DNA of 47,189 bases from the NCBI GenBank assembly GCA_013393415.1, contig JABXHI010000034.1, positions 1 to 47,189 on the forward strand. The letters run 5' to 3'. A program made the position numbers and the translations under genes. Each line of letters opens with the position of its first letter. Positions within the stretch are counted from its first letter, which is position 1. Shown in pieces: positions 1-7,471 of the stretch. Source of the stretch: Micrococcaceae bacterium. Lineage in GTDB: Bacteria; Actinomycetota; Actinomycetes; Actinomycetales; Micrococcaceae. The notes under the pieces were generated by a model. The model saw only the letters and a program-made list of their open reading frames with translations, had not been told where the DNA came from and searched no databases.

Positions 1-127
1 GGCATGTCGAGGTCTTTCTTTAGATGTGTTGTTTGAGCACTTCCATCTTCGAAAAGACCTCGACTTTTTTATGCCTTCAACACACCCCGGTCACCAAACC
101 GATCTACACCCAAAATTCCGAAGAGCC
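1..127 (+). mobile_element. End of an ISL3-like insertion sequence (left border of window)
   Basis: These 127 bases are the exact reverse complement of the last 127 bases of the window. Read outward from 127 they begin GGCTCTTCGGAATTTTGG, which resembles the GGCTCTTC termini of ISL3-family elements. No transposase sequence is present; the body of the element is outside the window. The border falls 2 bases after the dcd stop codon. The family call is from memory of ISL3 ends and is less certain than the repeat itself. Confidence 0.65.
6..70 (+). terminator. Terminator-like hairpin inside the IS end
   Basis: GTCGAGGTCTTT (6-17) pairs perfectly with AAAGACCTCGAC (53-64) and is followed directly by six T (65-70) on the + strand. 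It would stop transcription leaving the IS interior, which suggests that this is the 3' side of the transposase gene. The loop of 35 nt is long, so it is a candidate only. Confidence 0.5.
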
Positions 128-129
128 AT

Positions 130-711
130 TTAACGGTCGATCATTGAACGGTGAAAATTCAAGTGGGATTTCGACGCTGTTGGTCCGCGCTGGTTTTGGT
201 AGCGGTTCAAATTCGGCCCGGTGCCGTAAGGATGTTCGGACGGCGAGGTCAGCGTGAAAAAGGCCATTTGACCAATTTTGGATCCGGGCCACAATTTGAT
301 GGGCAGCGTCGACATATTGGACAGTTCCAGAGTGATGTGACCTGAGAATCCCGGGTCAATAAAGCCTGCTGTCGAGTGAGTGAGCAAACCTAAACGACCA
401 AGAGAGGATTTCCCTTCCAAACGTGCTGCCACATCATCTGCCAGCGTCACTTGTTCGTAGGTCGACCCCAGCACGAACTCACCGGGGTGCAGAACAAACG
501 GCTGATCGGGCTCGACGTCAACCATTCTGGTGAGACCGGATTGATCCTGAGAGGGGTCAATGAACGGGTAGTTATGGTTGTCAAAGAGTCGGAAAAAACG
601 ATCCAAGCGCACGTCGACGCTGGCCGGCTGCACCATAGATACATCCAATGGATCCAGGCCGATCCGCCCCGACTCCAATGATTCTTTAATATCACGATCC
701 GATAAAAGCAC
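130..711 (-). CDS. dcd: dCTP deaminase (dUMP-forming or dUTP-forming)
   Basis: A trimeric cytosolic enzyme of pyrimidine deoxynucleotide synthesis that deaminates dCTP, giving dUTP or, in the bifunctional form, dUMP for thymidylate synthesis. The 193-residue product matches the usual length of about 190. It carries the hallmark stretch [20 protein letters not shown] (about 111-130), with the catalytic Glu of the later GHITLELSN segment, and the C-terminal GQRGPT-like nucleotide lid (here [10 protein letters not shown]). The start is GTG at 711; no good Shine-Dalgarno is visible, so a leaderless or weakly initiated mRNA is possible. The stop lies 2 bases from the IS end, so the gene is intact but its downstream region has been replaced by the IS. 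Bifunctionality is inferred from the actinobacterial type and was not tested. Confidence 0.95.
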   Translation of the reverse strand: MLLSDRDIKESLESGRIGLDPLDVSMVQPASVDVRLDRFFRLFDNHNYPFIDPSQDQSGLTRMVDVEPDQPFVLHPGEFVLGSTYEQVTLADDVAARLEGKSSLGRLGLLTHSTAGFIDPGFSGHITLELSNMSTLPIKLWPGSKIGQMAFFTLTSPSEHPYGTGPNLNRYQNQRGPTASKSHLNFHRSMIDR

Positions 712-785
712 AAGTTAACGCTAGCCTACAAAAACCCTTGCGCGGCGATTGTGGCGAGTCGCCACGGCATGCAATCTGCACGCAG

Positions 786-1151
786 CTAGAAAATGAGTGC
801 ACTTTCATCCGGCAGCTCGACCGCGCTATCCAAGTTCGGAGCAACCTCGAGGTACGACGGCTTCCCGTCATCAACAAACAACATCACGATCCCCTCCGAG
901 ATGAAAGCCTCCAGAATCACTTGAGACGCTCCCGGTGGAACCGCCTGGCCGTCCACGAGCAGCTGCACGGAAGGACATTTCCCGCAGCCACACGGTGCCC
1001 CAACGGTAATGCGGTCAAGGCCCTCATGAAGTTCTTGGCGCCACTGATACCACGCCTGTTGATCTTCGAACTGGCCCGGGTCTGTTGCTTTGGCGCTGGT
1101 CATCATGGCGCTAATGAGCTGGCGTTCCGATGCCGTCAGTGTCCTTGCCAT
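786..1151 (-). CDS. Small hypothetical protein with CGCGxCPS motif
   Basis: A 121-residue soluble protein with no signal peptide or membrane segment. The central APCGCGKCPSVQL stretch (about 53-65) holds three closely spaced cysteines that could bind a metal; the N-terminal half is helical and charged. It resembles a small conserved family of actinobacterial proteins of unknown function with a CGCGxCP core, recalled from general knowledge only. A clear AGGAGG sits 7-8 bases before the ATG. The gene lies 74 bases upstream of dcd on the same strand and 40 bases downstream of the SDR gene, so the three may be co-transcribed. The function is unknown; metal binding is an inference from the cysteines. 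Confidence 0.75.
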   Translation of the reverse strand: MARTLTASERQLISAMMTSAKATDPGQFEDQQAWYQWRQELHEGLDRITVGAPCGCGKCPSVQLLVDGQAVPPGASQVILEAFISEGIVMLFVDDGKPSYLEVAPNLDSAVELPDESALIF

Positions 1152-1191
1152 ACTCGATCCCCTCCTGGGACAGTGAGCCAGCGCACCAGGC

Positions 1192-1818
1192 TTATGGTTC
1201 GCGCTGGACCGCTTCTAACATCTCTTGAGCAAGGTCCGCAGGTGCATCTTGCCCGGGTTTCTCGCCAATGAACTTCGGTCGCAACACGTGCACGTCGACG
1301 ACTTCTGGATCGTATTCGCGTTGAATTTGTCGGGCTAAACTATCGACGGCCATCTTCGATGTCGCATACGCGCCGCCCTTTACAAAGCGTTTTTCGACGA
1401 CGGTCGCGGACGTCAGCACGACTCGTCCACCACCATTGGTGGCCCAGTGTGGAAGCACGCGGGATAAGACTTTTGTCGTTGGGTACACGTTTTTTTCGAG
1501 TAGCTGCCGGAGTTGTTCGGTAAAGCCATCCGCGCCGATGCCGTTGTCCATCCCGAAACCACCGTTCAGAAAGAGCGCCCCACGCAATCTGTCCGCATGC
1601 TGTAGTGCTGTACTGACCATAGAATCGATAAAATCCGGGTCGTCTAATGAGCCACGCGTGACAGTCACATTGGGATGCTCAAATGGTGCACCCGATATTT
1701 CAGAGCGGGTAAATACGACGAGATGGTATCCGGCATCAGCCAGTATGGGCAGAACTTCCTGGCCAAGATTTCCTGTTCCGCCAAGTATGATGAGCGCTTC
1801 TTCTGTCTTGTTCGACAT
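1192..1818 (-). CDS. SDR-family NAD(P)-dependent oxidoreductase
   Basis: A 208-residue short-chain dehydrogenase/reductase. The cofactor-binding GGTGNLG loop follows the first strand near residue 15, and the catalytic YATSK (Y-x3-K) with an upstream Ser in VVLTSAT gives the classical SDR triad. It is shorter than most classical SDRs (about 250) because the substrate-binding C-terminus is brief. The ATG at 1818 was chosen because AAAGGG stands 6 bases upstream; an in-frame TTG two codons earlier is less likely since that ribosome site would then overlap it. The substrate cannot be read from the sequence. Confidence 0.85.
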   Translation of the reverse strand: MSNKTEEALIILGGTGNLGQEVLPILADAGYHLVVFTRSEISGAPFEHPNVTVTRGSLDDPDFIDSMVSTALQHADRLRGALFLNGGFGMDNGIGADGFTEQLRQLLEKNVYPTTKVLSRVLPHWATNGGGRVVLTSATVVEKRFVKGGAYATSKMAVDSLARQIQREYDPEVVDVHVLRPKFIGEKPGQDAPADLAQEMLEAVQREP

Positions 1819-1867
1819 GGGCAACCCTTTCGTTTCCGAAAATTCCGGCTGCTTCTAAGAATACCAA

Positions 1868-1898
1868 GCCCCTAGTGCTGAAACTCAACACTAGGGGC
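1868..1898 (-). terminator. Hairpin terminator between SDR gene and small membrane protein gene
   Basis: GCCCCTAGTG (1868-1877) and CACTAGGGGC (1889-1898) form a perfect 10-bp stem with an 11-nt loop. It lies 41 bases past the stop of the - strand gene ending at 1939. The + side is followed by a T-rich run and the - side by a weaker one, so it may work both ways. Confidence 0.65.
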
Positions 1899-1938
1899 GA
1901 AAACTTTTCTGTTTTGCGGTCCGGGGCGAAGTGGCCCG

Positions 1939-2163
1939 CTACTTCGTCACTGTCAAGCTCGCGCAGAACAGCTCATTATTCTGTTCACGCGTCTTCGTCG
2001 ATACGTAGGCTACGGCGCCTAGGCTTGCCAATTGAGCAACGATGAGACCAACGGTGAGCGCGTACATCTGCGTAACTGAGGCGACGATGACCAACGCAGA
2101 CAGGACGGCGACGACAGCGACCAGTGCGCCAACAATTGCGTTCTTATGCTGGATGTTTATCAA
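1939..2163 (-). CDS. Small two-helix membrane protein, unknown function
   Basis: A 74-residue protein with two hydrophobic segments (about 9-31 and 34-54) followed by a polar tail with one Cys. No family is recognised. The TTG start at 2163 is supported by GGGAGGG 7 bases upstream. It sits alone between two hairpin- or gap-bounded regions, next to another small membrane protein gene at 2362-2556, and both resemble the small unannotated integral proteins common in this phylum. About 200 bases upstream (2164-2361) hold its promoter region, in which no further feature was recognised. Confidence 0.6.
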   Translation of the reverse strand: MINIQHKNAIVGALVAVVAVLSALVIVASVTQMYALTVGLIVAQLASLGAVAYVSTKTREQNNELFCASLTVTK

Positions 2164-2361
2164 AGCTGTTCCCTCCCGATACTTGAATGACTTAATCCAA
2201 ACTGTTTTTTGAATTACTCATAATTTACCCCGACCAGGTGGTGCCGTCTAGGCAACTTGGGCTTGCCAAATTAGCGAATGAACCGCATGCGCTAATTGGT
2301 TATGCTTAGCTAAACACGCGCGATATTCCGCGGTTTCTGTGCGATGAATTACGCAACATCA

Positions 2362-2556
2362 TCATGATCGGTCATGGTTCTCACGACGACTCAGCACGAT
2401 TCCTAGCCCCACCGTCACCAGCGCAGCGAGACCTACCATCACAAGGGTTGCAGTAAAGTATTCCATTGCGGCGAGGAGCGCAATGCTGGCACCAAGTACA
2501 GCTAGCATTCCAGACAGCAACCATATTGTGGTTCGTCCGCGCGGTGGCTCAGCCAT
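2362..2556 (-). CDS. Small two-helix membrane protein, unknown function
   Basis: The product starting at the ATG at 2556 is 64 residues: a short basic N-terminus (MAEPPRGR), two hydrophobic helices (about 10-30 and 33-54) and a charged RRENHDRS tail. A longer frame reaching 2622 exists, but AAGGAAG directly before 2556 favours the shorter start, and the longer form would overlap the divergent AEC gene at 2616. It is transcribed divergently from that carrier. No family is recognised; a role cannot be assigned. Confidence 0.6.
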   Translation of the reverse strand: MAEPPRGRTTIWLLSGMLAVLGASIALLAAMEYFTATLVMVGLAALVTVGLGIVLSRRENHDRS

Positions 2557-2615
2557 TGCTTCCTTCCCTTGAACGAATAGCGTGTGACGTGTAAATATAC
2601 TGCAGAAAGGCACCA

Positions 2616-3590
2616 GTGGCACAAGTACTGTCGGGTTTCTTCATCATTTGGCTGATCATTGCCGTCGGCTACGGGGTCGGAAGAACCGATGTACTTGGCA
2701 AAAACGCTCAACCGGTGCTGTCTCGCGTGGCATTCTTCGTCGCGTCCCCGGCGCTCCTCTTCAACACGCTTTCAGACAGTGATGTCTTCGTTGTCCTCGG
2801 GCCACAACTATGGATTGCGGCACTGTCTGCCGGAGTGGCGGCCGTCGTCTACCTGTTGCTTGCGCGTTTTCTACAGACCAAGCGCAAAGGTTCCGAACGC
2901 ATGATTGCTGCGTTGTCTGCCTCGTTGATGAACTCCGCCAATCTTGGGCTCCCCATAGCCGCCTACGTGCTGGGTCACGCAAGCTATGCGGCACCGGTCA
3001 TTCTGTTTCAACTCGCGATCTACACGCCGATCTACGTATTCGTGATGGACAGCCAAACAGCCAAAGAAAACCGTGAGGGACTGTCAGAGACAAAAGTTGT
3101 GCGCCCGGGATTTTGGCGCAGTCTTGGCCGGATTATTTCGACAATCCTACGCAACCCCTTGATCATCGGTTCTGCCTTCGGCCTGGTCTTTTCCCTGACC
3201 GGCTGGCAACTCTGGGAGCCTCTGGACGAATCGATCACGTTGATCGCCGGTGCCGCCATCCCAGCGATGCTGATGGCGTTCGGCATCTCGCTGGTCGGAT
3301 CCAAACCATTGGATAAGCGGCAGGGTCGCCGCCGGGACACCGTGCTTGCCTCAGCCGTCAAACTGATCATTCATCCACTTGTCGCATGGCTGTTGGCTGC
3401 TTTTGTCTTCCAGCTCGATGCCAATGGCGTGCTCGTGGCCACGGTCTTGGCCTCACTACCAACCGCTCAAAACGTGTTCGTGGCCGCATCACGGTACAAC
3501 TCGGGCCTGATTGTGTCGCGGGACACCGTATTTGTCACTACTATTCTGGCTATCCCCGCCATGATTGCCGTGGCGGGTCTGCTAGCTTAG
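2616..3590 (+). CDS. AEC-family (auxin efflux carrier type) transporter
   Basis: A 324-residue integral membrane protein of about ten hydrophobic segments arranged as two five-helix halves, the layout of the AEC (PIN/malate-permease-like) family. The conserved Asn/Pro-rich helix crossings appear as MNSANLGLPIAAY (about 106-118) and LPTAQNVFVAA (about 285-295). Members export or import organic acids or related anions; the substrate here is unknown. The GTG start at 2616 has AGAAAGG 5 bases upstream. It is followed after 31 bases by the anchored protein at 3622 on the same strand, possibly co-transcribed. Confidence 0.85.
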   Translation: MAQVLSGFFIIWLIIAVGYGVGRTDVLGKNAQPVLSRVAFFVASPALLFNTLSDSDVFVVLGPQLWIAALSAGVAAVVYLLLARFLQTKRKGSERMIAALSASLMNSANLGLPIAAYVLGHASYAAPVILFQLAIYTPIYVFVMDSQTAKENREGLSETKVVRPGFWRSLGRIISTILRNPLIIGSAFGLVFSLTGWQLWEPLDESITLIAGAAIPAMLMAFGISLVGSKPLDKRQGRRRDTVLASAVKLIIHPLVAWLLAAFVFQLDANGVLVATVLASLPTAQNVFVAASRYNSGLIVSRDTVFVTTILAIPAMIAVAGLLA

Positions 3591-3621
3591 GAACGTTGTC
3601 TCTTTGTCGAAGGAATGAACG

Positions 3622-4698
3622 GTGCCCAAAACTTCTGGTATACGGTCGGTTGTCCAGCGACCGGGCTTTTGGGGAATCATCATCGCTGGGGTACTCGTAG
3701 TGGCCGGCGTGGTGATCACACTCCTCAACTCGCTGATTTATAACGCTGAGTCGGCGGTCGAAGACTACGTGGAGGCCCTGCGTGCCGGGGAAGGTGAAAC
3801 TGCCTTGGCACTTTCCCAGGGATATCTGTCCGAGGACGCCCCCGCGAGCATCTCGACGGTGCTTCTGGACGGCGATGGTCTCGCCGCGTCCACAGCATTT
3901 CTCGAAGACGCCGAGATTGTAGCTGTCGATGCCGATGTCCCGGAAAGTTACCGGGACGACGAGCTCACCCAGCAGGTGGTAGAAATTCGGTACACAGATG
4001 CCGAGGACAACACGCGGGCTACCTCGCTCGTCGTCGATAACGTTTCGACATCGTGGCTATTTTTCAATGAGTGGGAAATGCATCCGATGCCGTTGCAGCA
4101 GGTTGAGCTGGCTCCAGAGCCGATGCCGGCCGATGCTACAGCGGATGCGCCCGTGGCACAGGTGCATGGCCAGTCCACCCCGCTTTTAGGGGAGGGCGAC
4201 GAACCGGCAACTTTGGCAGCCTTTGCACCGTCATTGATTGAACTGGAATATCAGGGCACCTATCTCGAAGCTACTGCACCTCAGCACTATGCCGTCACTG
4301 ATCTTTTGGCAGCCGGGGCGAGTGCGGAATTCAGTTTCGACGTGGAGCTGACCCCTGCGGTTGATGAGGCGATTACCCAAGAGGTGCAACAGCAGCTGGA
4401 GCGTTGCACAGAACAAACGGTGTTGAAACCGGCGGGTTGTCCATTCGGCTATGAAACCGCCAACCGGGTCGTCCCAAATTCAGTCTCGTGGTCCCTTGAT
4501 GTGCCCGATGTTGAGTACTCTTGGAACGGTTCAGAGCCTGAAATCGATTGGATTATGGCAACGGCCGTATTGGACGCTCAGGAGATTGATATTGGCTCGG
4601 GAGAACAGTCGGCAACCGAGTACGAAGAAGTTTTCGAGATGTCGGCAGACTTGGAGCTGACACCTGAAAATCTTCGGGTGGCCCCGAACTGGCAGTAG
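3622..4698 (+). CDS. Membrane-anchored extracytoplasmic protein, unknown function
   Basis: A 358-residue protein with one N-terminal membrane helix (about 15-37, GFWGIIIAGVLVVAGVVITLL) and a large acidic external part. Residues about 42-150 look like a DUF4878/NTF2-like fold (a helix with VEDYVEALRAGEGETA followed by strands), often found in actinobacterial envelope proteins. Two cysteines (in LERCTEQT and PAGCPFG) may form a disulfide. The GTG start is preceded by GAAGGA. Its stop is directly adjacent to that of the convergent gene at 4699. The fold call is tentative and no function is assigned. Confidence 0.7.
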   Translation: MPKTSGIRSVVQRPGFWGIIIAGVLVVAGVVITLLNSLIYNAESAVEDYVEALRAGEGETALALSQGYLSEDAPASISTVLLDGDGLAASTAFLEDAEIVAVDADVPESYRDDELTQQVVEIRYTDAEDNTRATSLVVDNVSTSWLFFNEWEMHPMPLQQVELAPEPMPADATADAPVAQVHGQSTPLLGEGDEPATLAAFAPSLIELEYQGTYLEATAPQHYAVTDLLAAGASAEFSFDVELTPAVDEAITQEVQQQLERCTEQTVLKPAGCPFGYETANRVVPNSVSWSLDVPDVEYSWNGSEPEIDWIMATAVLDAQEIDIGSGEQSATEYEEVFEMSADLELTPENLRVAPNWQ

Positions 4699-5103
4699 TT
4701 AGGCTGCGCCACGTGTAGTGATCAATGTGACCCACTCGGTCAGCGCGGTTTCATCGAGGTCATCTGTGCGGAAATATGCGGTGTCGCGCGGGCTGAACGC
4801 GTCCATCGCGGTGAGTTCGGAGGTGCTGAGCTGATCTTTGGTCCCCAGCGCTGCGATGAATAAGGATTTCCCAGCAAAATCAGCATAGTGTGCTGCCATA
4901 AAATTCCGGGCGCCACGGTGGAAGTGCGGTTCTCCTGCCGGTGCTACCACCACAACGGCCCCTACCGAATCGACGTAGCGTCCTGCGCGTGAGAAGTCTT
5001 CTGTGGCGGTTGTGACCCCGCGATGGTCCCCCAAGGTTTCTGCCAGTTGTTTGGCGAAGCGTACCGTTGAGGCTTCAGCGCTGTGGGCGATGAGGGTGGC
5101 CAT
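4699..5103 (-). CDS. Flavodoxin-like protein
   Basis: A 134-residue cytosolic protein with a flavodoxin-type alternation. A first strand with a phosphate-binding-like loop, ATLIAHSAEASTVRFAKQLA (2-21), corresponds to the T/S-x-T/S-G-x-T FMN loop of flavodoxins but is degenerate. A second strand region, VGAVVVVAPAGEPHFHRGARN, fits the 60s loop. Members move electrons or bind FMN in stress responses; FMN binding here is uncertain because the loop is imperfect. No Shine-Dalgarno is visible: the hairpin at 5115-5162 ends 12 bases before the ATG. It follows the thioredoxin-NHL gene on the same strand. Confidence 0.6.
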   Translation of the reverse strand: MATLIAHSAEASTVRFAKQLAETLGDHRGVTTATEDFSRAGRYVDSVGAVVVVAPAGEPHFHRGARNFMAAHYADFAGKSLFIAALGTKDQLSTSELTAMDAFSPRDTAYFRTDDLDETALTEWVTLITTRGAA

Positions 5104-5114
5104 GAAACACAAAT

Positions 5115-5162
5115 CCGATCGGGATAGACAACACGTTCGTGTGCCCAGTCTATCCCGATCGG
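5115..5162 (-). terminator. 15-bp hairpin between NHL and flavodoxin genes
   Basis: CCGATCGGGATAGAC (5115-5129) and GTCTATCCCGATCGG (5148-5162) pair over all 15 bases with an 18-nt loop. On the - strand it follows the stop at 5184 by 21 bases and is trailed by ATTTGTGTTT running into the ATG of the next gene. It is probably the terminator of the NHL gene. Confidence 0.75.
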
Positions 5163-5183
5163 CGTCTGCTGTTGAGTGCTGAT

Positions 5184-7229
5184 CTAGTGGATGCCGCGCA
5201 AATCCAAATCCAGGGTGGTATGCGCGCCATCGAAAGCGTCGGCATGCAGGGTGACCGGGATACCCCAGTCTTGCTGATACAGGTGGCACGCCGCCGAATC
5301 TGGAATGGGTTGGCCATGCTCACCGTCGCACGCAGCGGCCCGCGCGGTCACATGCAGCACACCCTCCGTCACGTCTGGGTTCAACCGCAATTGGCGGGTC
5401 AGACCGGTGTCACGCCCTTCACCTTCCAACAAGAGATGTTCTGGTGTCGAGGAGATGGTCAGCTGCGTTGGATCGCCCCACCGGTCATCGAGCTTCTGGC
5501 CCTTGGGGGCGGCAAATGAAATATTGATCGGCACATCGCCGACCACCAGTTTGGTTGCGGGACGCTGTGCTTGTTTGGCCCCTTCATCGACGTGGAGGAA
5601 CTTCTCCGGCACGTTGATGCGGATCAGCTGGTGGGCGTTCGTTTCCACTACGACGATGGACACGGCGTGGCCATCAGCGTCTGTTTCGACGAGGATGTCG
5701 GAGGGCTCCTGAATATCTCGTGCCACGGTGGTGACCTCGGCCGCTTTGGTGGTGCCGTCGGGGTTCACTGTGTCGGGAGCCCAACGACGGATGGCATGGT
5801 TATAGGTGTCAGCGATCAGCACCGAACCGTCAGGCAGGTTGGTGACGCCCAGCGGGTGCTGCAGGCGGGCATCGTCGGGGGTCCCATCGCGGAAACCAAA
5901 ATCGAACAGACCGGTACCGATGACGGTGCCGACCTCGGGTTTCTTCGAATCGGTTTTGGTGGATGGAACCACGTAGCGCACCGCAGACGTTTCGGCATCG
6001 TCGACCCACAAGGTGCCCTCTGCATCCACGGACAGGCCAGAGGACTGGGCGAACCAGGCTTCATCGGCTGGCCCGTCGACGAGTCCCTCGAGCGCTGTGC
6101 CAGCATAGACCGCAAGATCTTTGGTCACGGGGTCATAGGAGAACAGCTGGTGGGTGCCGGCCATCGCAATGATCGCGACACCTTCAGCTTCCGAGTACTG
6201 CACATCCCACGGGGTGGACAGCGAGGTTTCCAAAGCGCCTGCTGCAAATGGTCCAAGATCCACGACGTCAGACTGTCCAGTTTCGTCTTGGACACGCTCT
6301 GAATCAATCAGGCGTTGAATACCGTTACCGGCAACAGTGGAGACGTCGCCGGTCTTGAGGTTCACAGCCCGTAAACGGTGATTCACCGCATCCGCGATCA
6401 AAACGTCGTAACCAGCTTGTGCTGCAACGTCCGCCGGCAAAAGTGCCAGACCGTGGGGCTCGTTGAACAGCGCAATCTCACGGCCGCCATCGGCGTAGCC
6501 GCGAACCGAAATCGAGTCGGGCTCAGCTTGGCCGGTCTCAGCCGATATCGCGTTGCCGCTGCCGTTGCCACCAATGGTTTGTATGACAGTTTCGAGGTCA
6601 TCGGCGACTTCGACCAATCGGTGATGGCCGGTGTCCGCCACCAAGAACGTGCTCTCCTGGCTCCCCCTGGAGCCCAATGCGATCGCTTTGGCGGGGAATT
6701 TTAGGTCGCGAGCTACCGGTTCGGGTGCGACGTAGGGACCTTCGCCCCGGTGTAGTGTGCCTTTGGCTTCGTGCTCTTCGACCAGCTGGTCGACCAACGA
6801 GTAGAGTCCGGAGACGTGGCCTTCACCGGTGAGGTGGGCAACGATGTAGCCCTCTGGATCCACGACCACCAGGGTTGGCCAGGCCCGCGCCGTGTAGGCC
6901 TGCCAGGTGATCAGTTCCGGATCGTTAATGACCGGGTGCGCAATGTCGTAACGCTCAATGGCTGCGGCGACGGCTGAAGTTTCAGCTTCATACTCAAATT
7001 TCGGTGAGTGCACACCGACGGTCACCAGCACATCAGAATACTGTTCTTCAAGCGGTCGCAGTTCATCGAGCACGTGCAAGCAGTTGACGCAGCAAAACGC
7101 CCAGAAATCGAGAATGACGATCTTGCCGCGAAGATCTTTGAGGCTCAGGTCTTTATCGCCGATATTGAACCAGGTCTCGCCGACCAGTTCAGAAGCGCGG
7201 ATACGTTGTGTCGATGGTGCCGAAGTCAT
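5184..7229 (-). CDS. Thioredoxin-like/NHL-repeat protein (NHLRC2-like)
   Basis: A 681-residue fusion: an N-terminal thioredoxin-like (AhpC/TSA-type) domain (about 10-150) with a CVNC active-site motif in WAFCCVNCLHV, then an NHL-type beta-propeller (about 170-510; repeats such as DTGHHRLVEV, DAVNHRLRAV, DTYNHAIRRW), and a C-terminal beta domain with two cysteines. This layout matches bacterial homologues of NHLRC2. No signal peptide, so it is cytosolic. A thiol redox role is inferred from the CxxC; the propeller's partner is unknown. The gene ends 21 bases before a strong hairpin and is preceded by about 170 bases containing the tRNA-Gly promoter region on the other strand. Confidence 0.85.
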   Translation of the reverse strand: MTSAPSTQRIRASELVGETWFNIGDKDLSLKDLRGKIVILDFWAFCCVNCLHVLDELRPLEEQYSDVLVTVGVHSPKFEYEAETSAVAAAIERYDIAHPVINDPELITWQAYTARAWPTLVVVDPEGYIVAHLTGEGHVSGLYSLVDQLVEEHEAKGTLHRGEGPYVAPEPVARDLKFPAKAIALGSRGSQESTFLVADTGHHRLVEVADDLETVIQTIGGNGSGNAISAETGQAEPDSISVRGYADGGREIALFNEPHGLALLPADVAAQAGYDVLIADAVNHRLRAVNLKTGDVSTVAGNGIQRLIDSERVQDETGQSDVVDLGPFAAGALETSLSTPWDVQYSEAEGVAIIAMAGTHQLFSYDPVTKDLAVYAGTALEGLVDGPADEAWFAQSSGLSVDAEGTLWVDDAETSAVRYVVPSTKTDSKKPEVGTVIGTGLFDFGFRDGTPDDARLQHPLGVTNLPDGSVLIADTYNHAIRRWAPDTVNPDGTTKAAEVTTVARDIQEPSDILVETDADGHAVSIVVVETNAHQLIRINVPEKFLHVDEGAKQAQRPATKLVVGDVPINISFAAPKGQKLDDRWGDPTQLTISSTPEHLLLEGEGRDTGLTRQLRLNPDVTEGVLHVTARAAACDGEHGQPIPDSAACHLYQQDWGIPVTLHADAFDGAHTTLDLDLRGIH

Positions 7230-7400
7230 GCCTAGTATTCTTCCCTATCCCCGGATGAACGCAAGGAATTACGTCACACAGAGTAGTCACTTTCACTTTG
7301 GGCAAATCGCCCGAATTGTCAGAATCACGCCTAGAACACCCGGCTAGTGTTAAGATATTCCTTGTGCCGTCAACGATAGGACAATTCCAGTCGTCGGTGC

Positions 7401-7471
7401 GCGGGTGTAGCTCAATGGTAGAGCGCTTGCTTCCCAAGCAAGATACGCGGGTTCGATTCCCGTCACCCGCT
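7401..7471 (+). tRNA. tRNA-Gly (CCC)
   Basis: A 71-nt cloverleaf: acceptor GCGGGTG/CACCCGC, D arm GCTC-AATGGTA-GAGC, anticodon stem CTTGC/GCAAG with loop TTCCCAA (anticodon CCC), T arm GCGGG-TTCGATT-CCCGT and discriminator T. CCA is not encoded. It reads Gly GGG codons. The stop codon of the convergent ABC gene starts at the next base. Confidence 0.95.

Noticed and set aside
24-257. Open frame of 77 codons running from the IS end into dcd
   Set aside because: It crosses the IS border and lies antisense to dcd; no start signal and no family likeness.
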